64,000 nucleotides of DNA from Procambarus clarkii (Eukaryota; Arthropoda; Malacostraca; Decapoda; Cambaridae). Positions within the stretch are counted from its first letter, which is position 1. Every line of letters starts with the position of its first letter. The notes beneath the pieces are model-generated. The model saw only the letters and a list, made by a program, of their open reading frames with translations. It made no database searches and was not told the origin of the DNA. The stretch covers positions 24,365,166 through 24,429,165 of the forward strand of contig NC_091165.1 of NCBI RefSeq assembly GCF_040958095.1, given 5' to 3'. Both the position numbers and the translations under genes were made by a program. Below, piece by piece: positions 23,501-36,616 of this stretch.

Positions 23501-26500
23501 GCAGATACTGAAGACAAGCATTTTTGTGAGAACCTCTGGATAACGCTGAGCAAAGTTGACAAAGGTGAAGATCTCGCCTGTCACCAGAAGAGCTGTTGAA
23601 AAGAGGTTGACATAGGTAAAAAAAAAGAAATGCATAAAGTTGTATATTTTACTATTAATAAATTAAATTCTTACTTGCATCTTATTTATTTATTTTATAT
23701 TTTATTGTAAAGGTGAGAAGGGGAAATTGGAAATAAGAAGTGACAAGTGATCTTTTTGCCAAACAATATTAAAGTAATTAAAAAAGTCCACAATAGAAGG
23801 CAATTAATAAGCAAAGCCACAATAGAATGAGTACATACCTATTGCCAAGTATCCAATAGAGAACAGATTCATATTGAGCATCATATGGCCAGATTTGGTC
23901 TTTGACTCGGCAATCATGCGTTCTTGGACAGCTCCAGTCAGTCCGTCCATTGTCAATGACAATAACTAGGAAATAACAGCATTACTGTTATTACATACTG
24001 TACTATCTTTGATATGGTAATGCAAACAACCATTACACCAACATTCATCCATAAATAATTTATATTCACACAATAATTCAATGGAGCAATATAACCTTTA
24101 GCATAAACTAACCATAATCAGAACTTTTTAAGCAAAAAATTTAAAATTTGCATTAAGTTTTATAGATGAACAAACATTACTGAGAAACTTTACTAATATT
24201 CCACACCCCGGAATAACTAACTCCCAGGAAAAAATGTCACTAGTACAGCCTAGCTTATGATGACAATTCAATTTCTTTATTATGCACCCTATACCCATCC
24301 CGTGGGCGGTGGTGTAAAGGATTACAGAGGCACATAATCGGTTCAGAAACTGAACCCTCTAGTTCATTTAGCTAAGCAAATAACAATCTTTTGACACTAG
24401 TTACACAATTATTAGTGTTATACAGTATATACATGTACACATACATACATGTACATATACTGTACATACATATACATACACATACATATTTAATCACCTA
24501 CACAAATACACACATCAATAATCTTTTATATCACAAGTGATTCAACAAGAGGCTCACAACAGTCACTATACAAGGCACTTTACATCTATGGACAGATGGA
24601 TTATTATTATTATTATTTTATGTACCAGCTATGTATTTAACAGCTATGTGTACAACCAAGAGAATTAATTTAATTGTGTGTATAGCAAATAATTAGGCTA
24701 GGTGGAAGTGGTTTGCAAGGTAATTATGAGGACAAGTGCCAATCAGCATGACTATGTAGTACTGTACAGTACTCATGCGCTGCGAGGTTCTACTGTGGAT
24801 GACAGTGTTTTAGTGGCGGTTTATCCATGATAATTTACATCATATTGTACTTTTTGTGAATCACACAGAAATCACATTAATGTGATACATACCAATAAGA
24901 AAATCTAATAGGGCTATGAGGTGGACGCGAACCTACGACCCCGGCATTGCCAGTCGCGTACTCTACCACTAGACCACCGCTGACTTGTTAAATCCGGTTG
25001 TATGACTTTGATAGTCATCGGTGGTCTAGTGGTAGAGTACATATTTTACCAGCATTTTTCATTTAAACCAGTATTTCTGGTTTAAAGTGGTAAATAACCC
25101 TGCAGTTTTCCGAAACATTACTAAAAAAAATACTTCTTATTAAGCTAAATATTACAGTAATATGAAGCTGACAAAACCTGTCTGGTATACAGGCAACAAC
25201 CAACATTTTATATATACAATTTAGTACATGTCTGTCACCTGCTGGCAAAAGCCCAAAACACACTGCTCATCTCATGTTATCATCCACCCCACTACAAAAC
25301 ACTATGCATTTCCCTAGTATTATCCTTTTCATATAAAAAAAATTCTGCATATACAGTACATATATGCTATTGTCTCTTTAAGCATCATAATATGCTATTT
25401 AAACCAATTATTTGTATACTGTATGCCAAATTATGCATACTGGCTTTGCTTACATATATAGTAGTATTTTTTTTTTGGCCCTTTATCATTTTTTCTTTTC
25501 ATTCCATATTTTTGTCCGTATACTGTAACACTATTATAGGCCCAATAGCTGTGAGGTATTTTTATATACTGTATTATAATTTTTTTTGGGGTAGTATATT
25601 TATGAATATATGGTTATATTTATGTTAACATTCTAGGGACAGGAAGCCTGAACAGTACTTTGGCTTATCGAAGTTACCCTAGGCCAAATGCTGACCATTC
25701 CGAGGATGCAACACACAATTATCTAACTCCCAGGTACCTGTTTACTGCAAGGTGATCAGAGGCCTCAGGTAAGATAAACTTGTCCAACTATCTGTCCTCT
25801 CTGAAATTGAGCCCAGGCCCCTCTGTTGTGAACTGACAATGTACCCCATTTTTTCTATCAAAGAAATAAGATTTTCCCACTTTTACTCTTGTCTGATAAT
25901 TTGAAATAATAAATATGGGAATGTATTTAAAAATAGAGCATTTGAGCCCCAAAATAATCTCTGAAACTGTATGAAAAAGTAGACACAGAGGGTTAAAACT
26001 TTCAGGGGGTTACACTATCAAATATTTACAATAAGTACTATATATATAGTACAATTCTAAGACACTCCAAATATAAATTAACATCTTTAAACTTTGTGCT
26101 TATAAAAAATTGGAACTTACTAATATTCCAAAACTTCCTAGGAAATCATTTGCAACTAAGATTGCTGTGATTATCCTGTCATGATGCATGTGTGCAGAAA
26201 TTTTGGAGCCATTGCACACACATAAAAATTGACAACTTTAAAATGTCCCTTTGAGTTTTGGTAATAAACACTGAAGCAAACGTATACTAAAAGTAAGAAT
26301 ATCTCATTCCCTCAAGTACACTTTTCTCTGAACAAACTATCACTATTGTACTGTTCTCTGAACCCACACCATAATTGCAAATTGTCCCTAAAACTTACCT
26401 CAACATCTTTGCTTCATCTTGAGATTTAGACGACTATATTTCAACATTCCCTCTTCATACAAGACAACAGACCATACAATATCCTCTACTTACCAGAAGA

Positions 26501-29500
26501 ACCTCTCCAAGGCCAAGACCACCACCTGAAGATGCTGCTGCTGCTGCCTTGGAGTCCTTATAAATGAACATTGCCACCCCTAGGGGAAAAATACATCTTT
26601 TACCTAATAATTAAACCTCATAAATATACAGTACAATATTTACAAATAATGAAACAATATGTGAAACCATTAGATTGGAGAGAAAGATCGATTAGTCAAA
26701 TATTAAAATTATATTGCAAGGGCGGATGGGTGGTGATAAAAATGGTAATATTGTAAAACAAATTTAGGTTATTATAAAATTAAACTTTAAAAATATAAAA
26801 ATTAACATTCATAAAAAATGACAGCTACATTAAATATATTAACATACTCAAATATATTTATTTAATATACAAAACACTGAAGAAACTAAGAACATGCAAA
26901 AAGTGAGAAAGAACATTATCAGTAAAGATACTTTTAATGTTACAAGACAATAATCAATCTAGAATAAGAAAACTTGAGTCCAGTACTGGACTCGTGTGGT
27001 CTGCATACTAAATATGAAGTTCCTATATTAAATGACCAATACAGTAATATGATGAATTGCAAAATGAAAATAAATGCGAAAAATGTCACTAAGTTCAGAT
27101 AATAAGAAACAGTACTTAAGTGATGTGTTAAAATGAAGGAGTAAATACAAAACAAAGAAATATATGTAATATATTAGGCAAGGGAGGAGAGCAATTGAAG
27201 AGTGCCAAGATATGCCATTACTGCAGGTAACAAGACTTTTGGCATTATAAGAGACTTCCAGTATTTACACAACTCACCTACAACAATCATGAAGATAAAG
27301 ACATATTTCTTCCAGGTATAGCTCTTACGTCCCAAAATCACTCCCAGGACCATCACTGGAATTGGCTTACATGATTTTCCTACAACCTGGAATTATAAGA
27401 GTAAATAAAGAAATGAATACGTACAGTATTTTGAAATACAAAATATTGCATTTTTCTTTAGTGCACATGTAAACATTATTTTTGGAATCAAAGTCAAGGC
27501 AAAATCTAGTGTTATACAGCTAAAGCAAACATTAATCTGTAGTCTTATTTACTGAATTGTATTTTATGTTAATGCTGCATTTTTTTTACATTTAAGCCAC
27601 ATTCCCTGAACCAATAGAAAATTAGTGTTTATCTTAACTAATTTTAGTACAAATCTTATTTCACGATACAGCTAACCAGCTATATACCATTTTAAGACCC
27701 TAATGAAATTTTCATGGGATGGCGACGTTCCGACTTTTGACATGTCTTACGTGTCAAAAGTCGGAACTAAATTCAAGTCAAATCAACCCTGATTGTTGCC
27801 TGCAGTAGTTCATGCAAGTCACTGGCAGATATTGTTATTTTCTCCAAAGTTATCAGTTCCAATGGACAGTAATAGGCTATATTAGGGAAGGTTAAATTAT
27901 ATGTCAGGGAATTTGGTTTCCAATAATACTTTTTCAGTATCCAGTATTATGAGGTAGCACACAATACTGGCCAAGGGCTCGCTAGGCTCTTTAGACACTA
28001 CAAGCTGATCTTTTTTTTAGATTCATCTACAATCTACACCTATTTACATCACAGGAATCTAGTACCACCCAAATTTAATGGCAACAGAGATCATATTTAG
28101 TACACTGGATTTAAATGATAAAATGGCTATTTAGGTTCATACTTAAAGAATAACAGAGCCATCACTGATCACATACTAACAAGTTTTTCCGAATGATTGT
28201 GGAGGGAGGGAAGGTTAATAAAAAATACATCATTTTATATAACTCGTCTTCAAATTTGGACATATGGAAGGCAGTTTAAGCTCAGGCCACAACTTGTTCT
28301 CCTAATAGAACGTCGCATTTTGACATGTATTCTACCAAGGCCAAAATTTGTCGTACTAGAAAATGGTAGCAGCTCACAGAATTGACACACTGACCTGTTT
28401 TCTGTTTTGGGTCCTCTGGTAGGTTATGATAAAGGGCACTTTAGTATGACAGTTTCTTGACATTGGGAAATCTTAAAACAGGCTGCAGGTCAAGCAGTGC
28501 ATTTTTGGTTAACAAAAACTTACAACAAATGAGAACTACAAAACCCAAGTCTGTATACCTATATTATTTTGGTCACTTAAGAACTACTGAATGCACGACT
28601 ATAATACACTGCACCCACACTGATTCTAAAGCAACTTTTGTTTATTCTATGGAATGTATAACAAATTAGATGTAGCAAACCAGAAGAAATAAGAACATCT
28701 TCAATACAAATAAATATGCATATTCAATGATTGAAAAGGAGCATTACAGCAGCAACCGTTCGCTTATGTACATGCAACGCCTGTAATACACACCACCCAG
28801 GTTATTCTGAAGCCCATTCACAGCACTCCTTTCCCTTACTTTCAACCTTGTATCAAACCATTGCTTTAGTTCTTTTCAAATTACCTTTTAATATTTGTAC
28901 TCTTCAGAAATGTTATACTAAATAGAATTCAGTTACTATTGGCAATAATATTCAACAGTTAAAAAGACAAATTTTATATAAAAAAGTGATACTGTACATA
29001 TTCATGAATACTTAAAGTGTTAAATTATAGAAACATTGAAAAAATATATACAGTACTGGTACTTACAAAATCAGATGATCTAACATGTTTGCAAGTAAAA
29101 ATTATGAAAATTAAAAAGAACACATGAATGACTTAACAACTGACCTGCGTAGGGTAATTGATCCACTGTAGAGCCATATTTGAGGAGACCATGGCCAGCA
29201 GGTAAGTGAGAGCACTTGAGGCATAGTAGATACGACGGGTTGTATCCTCCCCCTGGTCGAGGACAAACTTCCCCACTTAAAACACACAGATGCACAGGAG
29301 GGCCAGGAGAGTCATGGTTATTATTAGAAATGATCACATTTAAAGTGGGTACACTTTAACAAAGTTTAGAGGGTTTTAGGGACCTTTACTTATTACTGGC
29401 ATGACAATTGGTCTTAATTTGGTTAGCATTACTGATACATAATTAGGAAAGAGGATATGCATCTAAGGGATGGATTTCACAACTGCATTTCAACAATTTC

Positions 29501-32500
29501 AATCAATTATCCACTCTCAAATTTATAATTATACAGTGTATTATGATTCTTCTAAAGTACAGTACATTAAAATTTCCTTAAACTTGTACAGTAAAGCAAT
29601 GTAATCAGCATATAACTGAAATGTTATATGTAATAAAATTCAGGGTTTTGAAAGGCATCCTATTTTTCTCCCAAGAACTTTGCCAAAAGTCCACCAGTGT
29701 TTTTATTTACAAGGTATCTGATGCATCCCTGCAACCCCAAGTTGACTAGTAGATTGAATATCTTTTATTACTATACTATACACAGTACACCCATATGAAT
29801 TTTCCATACATTTCAGCATTGCAAAAAGAAAAAAGCTGAATCAAGCATGTAAATCAATAAATGTTAAGAAATATTACAACATGTGGAATATGCTTACAAC
29901 ATATGTTTTACAGTACAGTACATACAATGTTTTGATTTCTAAAGTTGCCTTCAAAATGAGAATATACCAACCAATGCTCCTCTGGAGAGGTGTGAGAGGT
30001 GACCTGCATCATAATAATAATTACAGCAGATATTTTTCAGTCAACTGAACATGATATTCCCCTATGCCAGGCCCATGTTAAACCTGCCCACTCTACATAT
30101 TGTACAACATGGAAATACATGCACAAAGAAAGAGAGGCGAGAATGAGTGGGTGGCCAATTTTAAAGGTGATACTATTGTAGACTGACCCAAGGCCACACT
30201 TTTCTAGCAATGACATTCATAAACACTATTACATCCCATACCAGTTGCTTAACTTCCAGGTACCTTTTTATCACTAGGTAAACAGAGGTATCAGGTGAAA
30301 GGAAATGGTGCTAAAATGTCTTTTCCTACCACGAGAATCGAACTTAGGACCTTGTGGTTGTGAGCAGACAGAGTTGATTACTGTGCTACGCCACTTGGAT
30401 ATGCTTTATGAAGCAAAACTACTGACAGTTTAGGCAAGTGAAAAAGATACTACATTTGGAATATATATAGAGCAAAGAAATTAAAAACTTGGCAAGGTTG
30501 ACAATGCAGATAGTGGTGGCAATAGATGGCAACATACTGTACAGTACCAATTGAAAATTCATTTGAAAAATTTATTGAGCTTGTATTTATAGTACACCTT
30601 GTTTCCTCCCCCTGGTCCTGTGTTTATTTCTTATACCCTTTACACAAATAGATCAAAGCAGCTAATATCATATGGTGCAGCAACAATGACAGGCCATACT
30701 GAACCAGGTAATGCCTAATGTGTATGAAAATGTAAAAGAATTATTATCATAAAATTTACAGTAACTAGTTCATCATGTAGTGCTAAGGGTATCACTAACC
30801 CTGGAATAACATAGATTTACGACAAAATGGAAGCAATCAAGCAAGACTATCAAATGAAGAAAAGAAATCAAACAGAAAATGACATTTAATGATACTATTA
30901 TGAAAAAATCATGCAGTAGTTCCACAAATAGGCAGAATTGTAAGCATAGCAGTAAGACTTGCCAATCACCATTTACTAATTTTACAATCAAAGCAATTGT
31001 TTCTTCGCAGAGAAGCATCCTCTTTCCAAACATTGTATTCAAAGATAATATTTTCCTAGTGCATTATTTACAATAAATTTACATTAGCAAAAAATGTGAG
31101 AAAACACAATGTTAGGCAGGCACAATACTAAAGGATGGTTAATAAGTCATGCACGTTGCAGCAAAATCACAGTAGTACTTACTTATTTTTGCATATATAG
31201 CATTTATGATGCACTGGAAAAATACAAGGGCAAGGGAATACGTAAATTTTTCCTTTTCTTCACCATAACGTGTACGTGTACTGAAAGAAAATATGCCCTG
31301 AATAGCTGCTCCAATCTCTTAAATATTGGTAAAATTACTAACAATAAATAAACAGATTAATTATACCTTTTTCTAATCAAAATATATGCTAAAATTAACC
31401 AAACAATACTGTTCCACTATCCAAATCAGTTTTATTGCCAAGGCACATTAAAACTATTTAGTAACCATGGACAGACATTTCCATACAATTAGAGAAAGAT
31501 ATGTCTTAGATATGTCAACCCTTACTTAAACTACAGTATCTCATTAACAAAGATTACAATGGATTGTTTCATTAGGCTTTGTCTTTGATTGAAATCTACA
31601 AATCCCACAACCTAAGTTTTATGCACCCCGTCCTCCAAACGGCGACCACCCCCGGGTGTGACAGTCCGGCCAACGCCGACCACCCCTGGGTGTGACAACC
31701 CGGCCAACGGCGACCACCCCCGGGATTGACAGCCCAGCCAACAGCGACCAACCCCCGGGTGTGACAACCCGGCCAACGCCGACCACCCCCGGGATTGACA
31801 GCCCAGCCAACGGCGACCACCCCCCGGGTGTGACAACCCTGCCAACGGCGACCACCCCCGGGTGTGACACCCCGGCCAACGGTGACCACCCCCGGGTGTG
31901 AAACCCCGGCTAACGGCGACCACCCCCGGGTATGACACCCCGGGTATGACACCCCGGCCAACGGTGACCACCCCGGGTGTGACAACCCGGCCAACGGCGA
32001 CCACCCCCGGGTGTGACAACCCGGCCAACGGCGACCACCCCCGGGTGTGACAACCCGACCAACACCATCCACCCCCGGGTGTGACAACCCGGCCAACACC
32101 ATCCACCCCCGGGCGTGACAGCCCAGCCAATGCCGACCACCCCCGGGCATGACAGCCCAGCTAACGCTGACCATCCCCAGGTATGACAGCCTGGCCAATG
32201 ACAACCACACCCAGGTGTGACAGACTCGGGTGGCACACCAATTATGACAACCCAGGTAACAATATTAACTTAGATTTTCTAAAATTAAACTGAATCTACT
32301 AAAATTATCCTCAGTGATAACCTGATCAGTGACGATCCAAACTAAACTGACATGTGATGACCCACCTAGGTGACACTCTGACCTTGCAGCCACAGTGATC
32401 TTGATAATGAGTTACATCAGTGTCATAAAACTTTGCATTACAGTAACATACTGTCCTTACTACGTGTATAAAGACAATTTATCGATTGAACTTACATTGA

Positions 32501-32599
32501 TTCTTGCAACACCCCATAATAGAAATAGAGGAAGAAGATCCCTCCAGCATATATAAAGAACTTCGCTCGGTGGAATAGACTCTGGTTGCCTTCAGTCAT
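20566..32599 (-). CDS. SLC35B1: SLC35B1 ER nucleotide-sugar/ATP transporter, complete, 9 exons
   Basis: Multi-pass transporter of the SLC35B family. The human orthologue sits in the ER membrane and is reported to exchange ATP for ADP (AXER). Exons in transcription order: 32599-32496, 31280-31183, 29275-29145, 27386-27278, 26579-26494, 23965-23839, 23592-23486, 22760-22607, 20639-20566. Phases join exactly to 990 nt, or 329 aa plus stop; human is 322 aa. Family signatures visible: YFYYGVLQE (25-33), [10 protein letters not shown] and NYPTQ (end of exon 3), [12 protein letters not shown] (112-123), [12 protein letters not shown] (exon 6), FGPLPCS and TTTRKFF (264-279), and LDAVYGK near the C terminus. 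The ATG at 32599 is the first after an in-frame upstream TAG. All introns are GT-AG except intron 8, whose donor is GC (AG|GCAAGT). The C terminus ends KASKE, without a standard KKXX signal. An AATAAA lies 3 nt after the stop. Recognition is from remembered family sequence, not a search. Confidence 0.95.
21700..22430 (+). pseudogene. pogo/Tigger (CENP-B/Jerky-like) transposase remnant
   Basis: The frame at 21900-22340 (146 aa) shows the HTH_CENPB half ([32 protein letters not shown]). The start of the DDE domain follows ([19 protein letters not shown]), with the first catalytic Asp in NADET. It shifts frame near 22320 ([18 protein letters not shown]) and decays. It sits antisense inside the GC-AG intron 8 of SLC35B1. 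Terminal repeats were not located. Confidence 0.85.
22601..22607 (-). promoter_or_regulatory. Non-canonical GC splice donor of SLC35B1 intron 8
   Basis: The exon ends ...TTTTCAG and the intron starts GCAAGT, the usual strong context for GC-AG introns. Splicing from here to the acceptor at 20640-20641 restores the family C-terminal motif [10 protein letters not shown] in frame. Reading straight through instead adds about 19 unrelated residues before a stop. Confidence 0.85.
24267..24400 (+). repeat. Diverged copy of the 'ACCCATCC' dispersed repeat
   Basis: TTATTATGCACCCTATACCC followed by GGATTACAGAGGCACATAAT matches the head of the 260-bp repeat. In SLC35B1 intron 5. Confidence 0.6.
24840..24985 (-). 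mobile_element. tRNA-derived SINE, family D
   Basis: The minus strand reads GGTGGTCTAGTGGTAGAGTA (A-box arm), then GGTTCGCGTCC (B box), ending in a tail with TGTGATTTCTGTGTGATTCA. A head fragment in plus orientation follows at 25013-25050, forming an inverted pair. Confidence 0.75.
25640..25830 (-). mobile_element. SINE, family B, in SLC35B1 intron 5
   Basis: TGACCATTCCGAGGATGCAA, AACTCCCAGGTACCTGTTTA and a degraded B-box region (GAGCCCAGGCCCC) match the family. Confidence 0.6.
27727..27767. repeat. Hairpin with 16-bp perfect arms in SLC35B1 intron 3
   Basis: GTTCCGACTTTTGACA pairs with TGTCAAAAGTCGGAAC across the loop TGTCTTACG. Confidence 0.9.
30190..30400 (-). mobile_element. SINE, family B, in SLC35B1 intron 2
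   Basis: AACTTCCAGGTACC, ATCACTAGGTAAACAGAGGT and the B-box-like CGAGAATCGAACTTAGGACC are followed by a tRNA-like A-box end near 30385. Confidence 0.6.
31640..32225. repeat. 34-bp GC-rich minisatellite in SLC35B1 intron 1
   Basis: About 17 units of 34 bp built on CCACCCCCGGGTGTGACAAC then CCGGCCAACGGCGA. The rightmost units decay. All three minus frames stay open because 34 is not a multiple of 3 and the unit lacks stops; there is no sign of a protein. Confidence 0.95.
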
Positions 32600-32974
32600 G
32601 TCTGTGGCAAAGTTAAAGCTGGCGTTGCTCGAGTGATGGCAGGTGATGACGACGACCCTAGGATCGGAAACACCTCGGCTACCCTACGAATGATGGTTTT
32701 TCTTTTTTGTGATATGTGCAATTTGTTTAAAGGTTTTCTCCTGCCGGTGAGTGTGTGAGTGATAAAGGTGGGAGGCGCGGCACAGTTCTAGCGACCCGCT
32801 GTTGCGCCCTCCAGTCACCTTTGTTATAGACGACAGAATCTTCCATATATAAACAAAAGTTATAAAGAATTTAGTTCCTCCAACTCATCCGCGCGCCGGT
32901 TAGGAATCGCTTCTTGTTACCGACGTGGATATAGACGTGCTCTACTCTGATTTGTTGATCCTAAGTGCTGGCGT

Positions 32975-33125
32975 TATTTATAATAATAATAATAATAATA
33001 TTTTATTTAGGGAAAAGTACCTACATAGATGCAATTACAAACATTCTGATTGATTTATTGATAGAGCTAGTACATGCAATACCTAAAGCTACAAGTACGC
33101 ATAGTGTTTCGGGAAACAAAACGCC
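32975..33125 (+). repeat. Diverged copy of the AAT/TTTCGGG repeat
   Basis: (AAT)n with GGGAAAAGTACCTACATAGA, GAGCTAGTACATGCAATACC and TAGTGTTTCGGG. Lies upstream of both divergent genes. Confidence 0.6.
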
Positions 33126-33837
33126 TGAAAACGGACATTTAAATAAAGAATTAAATTTTACAAGTAAATGCTTACGGGAAAATATAACAAATAGAATAAG
33201 ACAACGTTCAAATTATAATAGTTATTGCTGATAGTAAAGTTAAAATGAAACAAAAACTTGCATTTCAATTTCAATTTCAAAACTTGCATGATGTGCAGCG
33301 AGATCGAGTGCCGGTGAGCGACAGTTTGTCGGAAAGGTTATTAGAAAATTATTGGTATTTCCGTATGTATTCTGAAATCATTGATCCGTTTGAGTGTAAG
33401 CTCTTAATACAGTCATCTAGTAGCATGTATAATAATGCACAATCATCCGCATACATATTAGGTTTTACGTATTCTATTTTAGTAACATTGCACGTCCTCA
33501 GACATTTTTTATTTCTGTTGAAGGGCACGAGAGCTATTTCAGGCTGTGAATGTAGACCAGTCACCTTTCCCAACCACAGCGCCATACATGTTATGCAGCC
33601 GAAAAACTTACATGTTCAACTTAATGATGTGAATTAAATACTCATAGATATAATAGTTCAGTATATAGACTCATAGAACCTATGTATCAGTCGATTAAGA
33701 GTTGAGACGCGATACCCATGAGCTGTAGTACATCCCTAATTAGCTCATCACTAGAGATATTCCCATGTAGCATTAGCCAACTAGCACCAAATTACACTCT
33801 GCCAACTTCCAGAATACAACAGAGGGAGGAAGGGAGG

Positions 33838-34022
33838 GAGGGGGGGAATTATCATTGGAAAGCGCCAAGCCATTACGACTATATAGCACTTGGAAGAGGT
33901 CAGGATAAGGATTTGGGATGGGACGAGGGGAAAGAAATAGTGCCCAACCACTTGGACAGTTGGGGATTGAACGCCGATTTGCATTAAGCGAGAACGTCGT
34001 TCTACCGTCCAGTCCAAGTGGT
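33838..34022 (-). mobile_element. tRNA-derived SINE, family C
   Basis: AGCGCCAAGCCATTACGACT and GATAAGGATTTGGGATGGGA are shared with 793-945. The minus strand has the B-box-like GGCGTTCAATCCCC and a tRNA-like head GACTGGACGGTAGAACGACG. Confidence 0.75.
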
Positions 34023-34039
34023 TGGATGATGGAACATAA

Positions 34040-34530
34040 CATAACTAATTAAACACAAGGCAAAGTTAGAAAAGATTCAAAGATATGCCACCAGACTAGT
34101 CCCAGAATTGAGAGGTATGAGCTACGAGGAAAGGCTACGGGAGCTAAACATCATGTCCCTGGAAGACAGAGGAGTAAGGGGAAACATGATCACCACCTAC
34201 AAAATTCTCAGAAGAATTAACAGGGTGGACAAAGATAAACTATTTAGTATGGGTGGAACACGAACAAGGGGTACAGGTGGAAACTGAGTATCCAAATGAA
34301 CCACAGAGACATTACAAAGATTTTTTATAATGTCAGAGTAGTTACCAGATGGAATGCATTAGGTAGTGATGTGGTGGAGGCAGACTCCATACACAGCTTC
34401 AAATGTAGATTTGATAGAGCCCAATAGGCTCAGGAATCTGTACACCAGTTGATTGACAGTTGAGGGGCTGTCAGTCCTCTCAATTTGGCAATCAGAGAGT
34501 TTGCCAAAGAGCCAAAGCACAACTAGGTGG
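34040..34530 (+). pseudogene. LINE RT C-terminal fragment
   Basis: Reads KLEKIQRYATRLVPELRGM, SYEERLRELNIMSLEDRGVR, NMITTYKILRRINRVDKDKL before stops. This is the C-terminal end typical of the same crustacean LINE group as the 1179-2270 remnant. It is truncated and abuts a SINE on its left. Confidence 0.75.
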
Positions 34531-34691
34531 GTAAACACTTTTTTGTTGGCAGTTTGGATTTTTTTTGGGGGGAAGGGGGCGTTTTGGATTTTCTTTGTTG
34601 TGCATTTAGGATTTTTTGGATTTGAAAATTAAACTAAACCTACCACCCACGTTATATATATTGTAATTATTTATTTTATTAAAACCTTTGT

Positions 34692-34930
34692 TTACAAAAA
34701 ATGAGTTACAAGCTTGGTAACAGATAAGGTACAAAGTTGTTTGTTATAAGTTGTGGAGTTCCTGCAGTTCCTCAGATAGCGGGCAGGAACCCTGAATGCA
34801 GTTCCATTTCCTCTCTGTATCGCCACGCTGAGGCGCTGGAAAAGGAAGCTGGCAGCTCTTGGGTTCGTCAGTACTTGCGTAACTGCTTCGTGAATCTGGC
34901 CCCTTGGGTCTATTGTAATTTCATTACCCT
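34692..34930 (-). pseudogene. Second copy of the PRAASFL retrotransposon fragment
   Basis: Minus-strand frame reads DPRGQIHEAVTQVLTNPRAA then SFLFQRLSVAIQRGN, matching the 14.5-kb copy. It lies directly after the LINE end at 34040-34530. Confidence 0.6.
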
Positions 34931-35044
34931 TAAGCCAAAAATGTCGCAAATTTTAATTTTGAATTTAGTTTATCTTGTGATTATTTATAGTTTTCTTGCT
35001 AAATAATACAGTGAGGATTTTTAGAGTATATATTTATTTTTACA

Positions 35045-35125
35045 CTTGAAAATTGAAATTGAAATAAGTTTATTGAGGTAAAATACACACAAAGGGATGA
35101 GGTAGCTCAAGCTATTCTCACCCCG
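35045..35125 (-). repeat. Copy of the CTCAATAAAC retroposon end
   Basis: GAAATAAGTTTATTGAGG then GATGAGGTAGCTCAAGCTAT is the reverse complement of the 11.4-kb copy. Confidence 0.7.
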
Positions 35126-35234
35126 TTATTTTTACACTTTATTTTGGCTAACCCCCCCAATAACCCCGTAGCTTACGCAGCCTATATAGTGCTATCTGCC
35201 TCTGCTGAATTCAATTCAATTTTCATTCAAAAGA

Positions 35235-35340
<106 letters not shown>

Positions 35341-36019
35341 AAAGAACATAAGAGTAATGTACAATTGTAAAGACAGGAGTTACAAAATCTATGAAGCCAC
35401 TATTACGCAAAGCGTTTCGGGTGAAAACGTAAATTAAAAAATAACACAAAATTATTTACCATGTGTGAGGGGATAAAACACTTAATACTATAGGAGAAAT
35501 CAGCTAACAAAATGAGAACGGTCATGTAAAATAACAAATGAATTAAAAAAGTGACACATAAAGGAAGATAGGCATATAGACTGTCATATCCCTTCTAAGT
35601 GTTATATAGTCATATACTGGCTTAGTACTTTCTTTTGATAGTTAGCTTACTTTCCTATTTCCAAATAAAAGAATGCTCACAACTGAAGTTCTGATTTATT
35701 TGTGAGAGTTAACTGTAAGTGACTAGTACTCATTTATTTTAATTCATTCTATTGTTTCCCCTCAAAGAGTCAAAGTAGGAGTCGTTTTCTGTGAAAAAAT
35801 CAGCTGGTCAGCTTTGTTCGGTTTAGCTGCCTTATGAACCTTAATAAGAAGCTTATCGTATGTAATAATTAATTAGATATACAGTTCGTGTAATTTGTCT
35901 GTTGTTGTGTAATATATGAAGATGCTTAGATAGTTACCATAAAAGAGTGCGTGTAGTAAGTGTGAGAGAGAGGGTGGTGTGTGGAGGGAACCGGACGCTG
36001 AGTGACAACAACAACAGTC

Positions 36020-36581
36020 ATGACGAGGAGGCTGCTGCTGGCTTCTGTTGCCTCGCTTTTATCAACACTTGTAACCCACTGTCTGGCTCAGGTGAGAAGT
36101 CTCTACCACATATATCACCTCTTAACCAGTTTTACTATAAATACTGAACAATACCTTGCTATGACTGAGGATTAGGCATGAATTTGCATAATAAGTTATG
36201 CGCTCTGTGATGACTAAAAGTGAGTCAGAAGAGTAGTGATTATTGACCCACTAGTACTGACCTCTTTTAACGTGGCTGGTTAATATGTGGCACTAGTGTG
36301 AGCTCTAGACACCACACACTTCTCATGCACTCTGGTTGAGCTCACTTTGCCAAGTGTGAAACATTTATTTTTGACCTTGGCAACTGTCGTGATGCTTCTG
36401 CCTTAAGTTCATGTCTTAATATCAATTTTAAGGGACATAAAATATATATATATATTTATATTAAAAAATATTTAATGCTAAAAGTTATAACCATATGTAT
36501 TAATAGTGTGGTGAGTACTAATAACGTAAATGAAAATGGATAACTAAATAATGTGTGTACAAAGACTATGGATAGTTTCTT

Positions 36582-36616
<35 letters not shown>

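Noticed and set aside
24900-24990. tRNA gene on the minus strand
   Set aside because: T and acceptor arms do not pair properly; belongs to SINE family D.
31596-32236. 204-, 172- and 108-aa frames in the GC-rich array
   Set aside because: Minisatellite translation in all frames inside SLC35B1 intron 1; no start context or domain.
33245-33637. 130-aa plus-strand frame in the divergent intergenic region
   Set aside because: No recognisable domain; begins within a CAATTT-type simple repeat next to a dispersed repeat.
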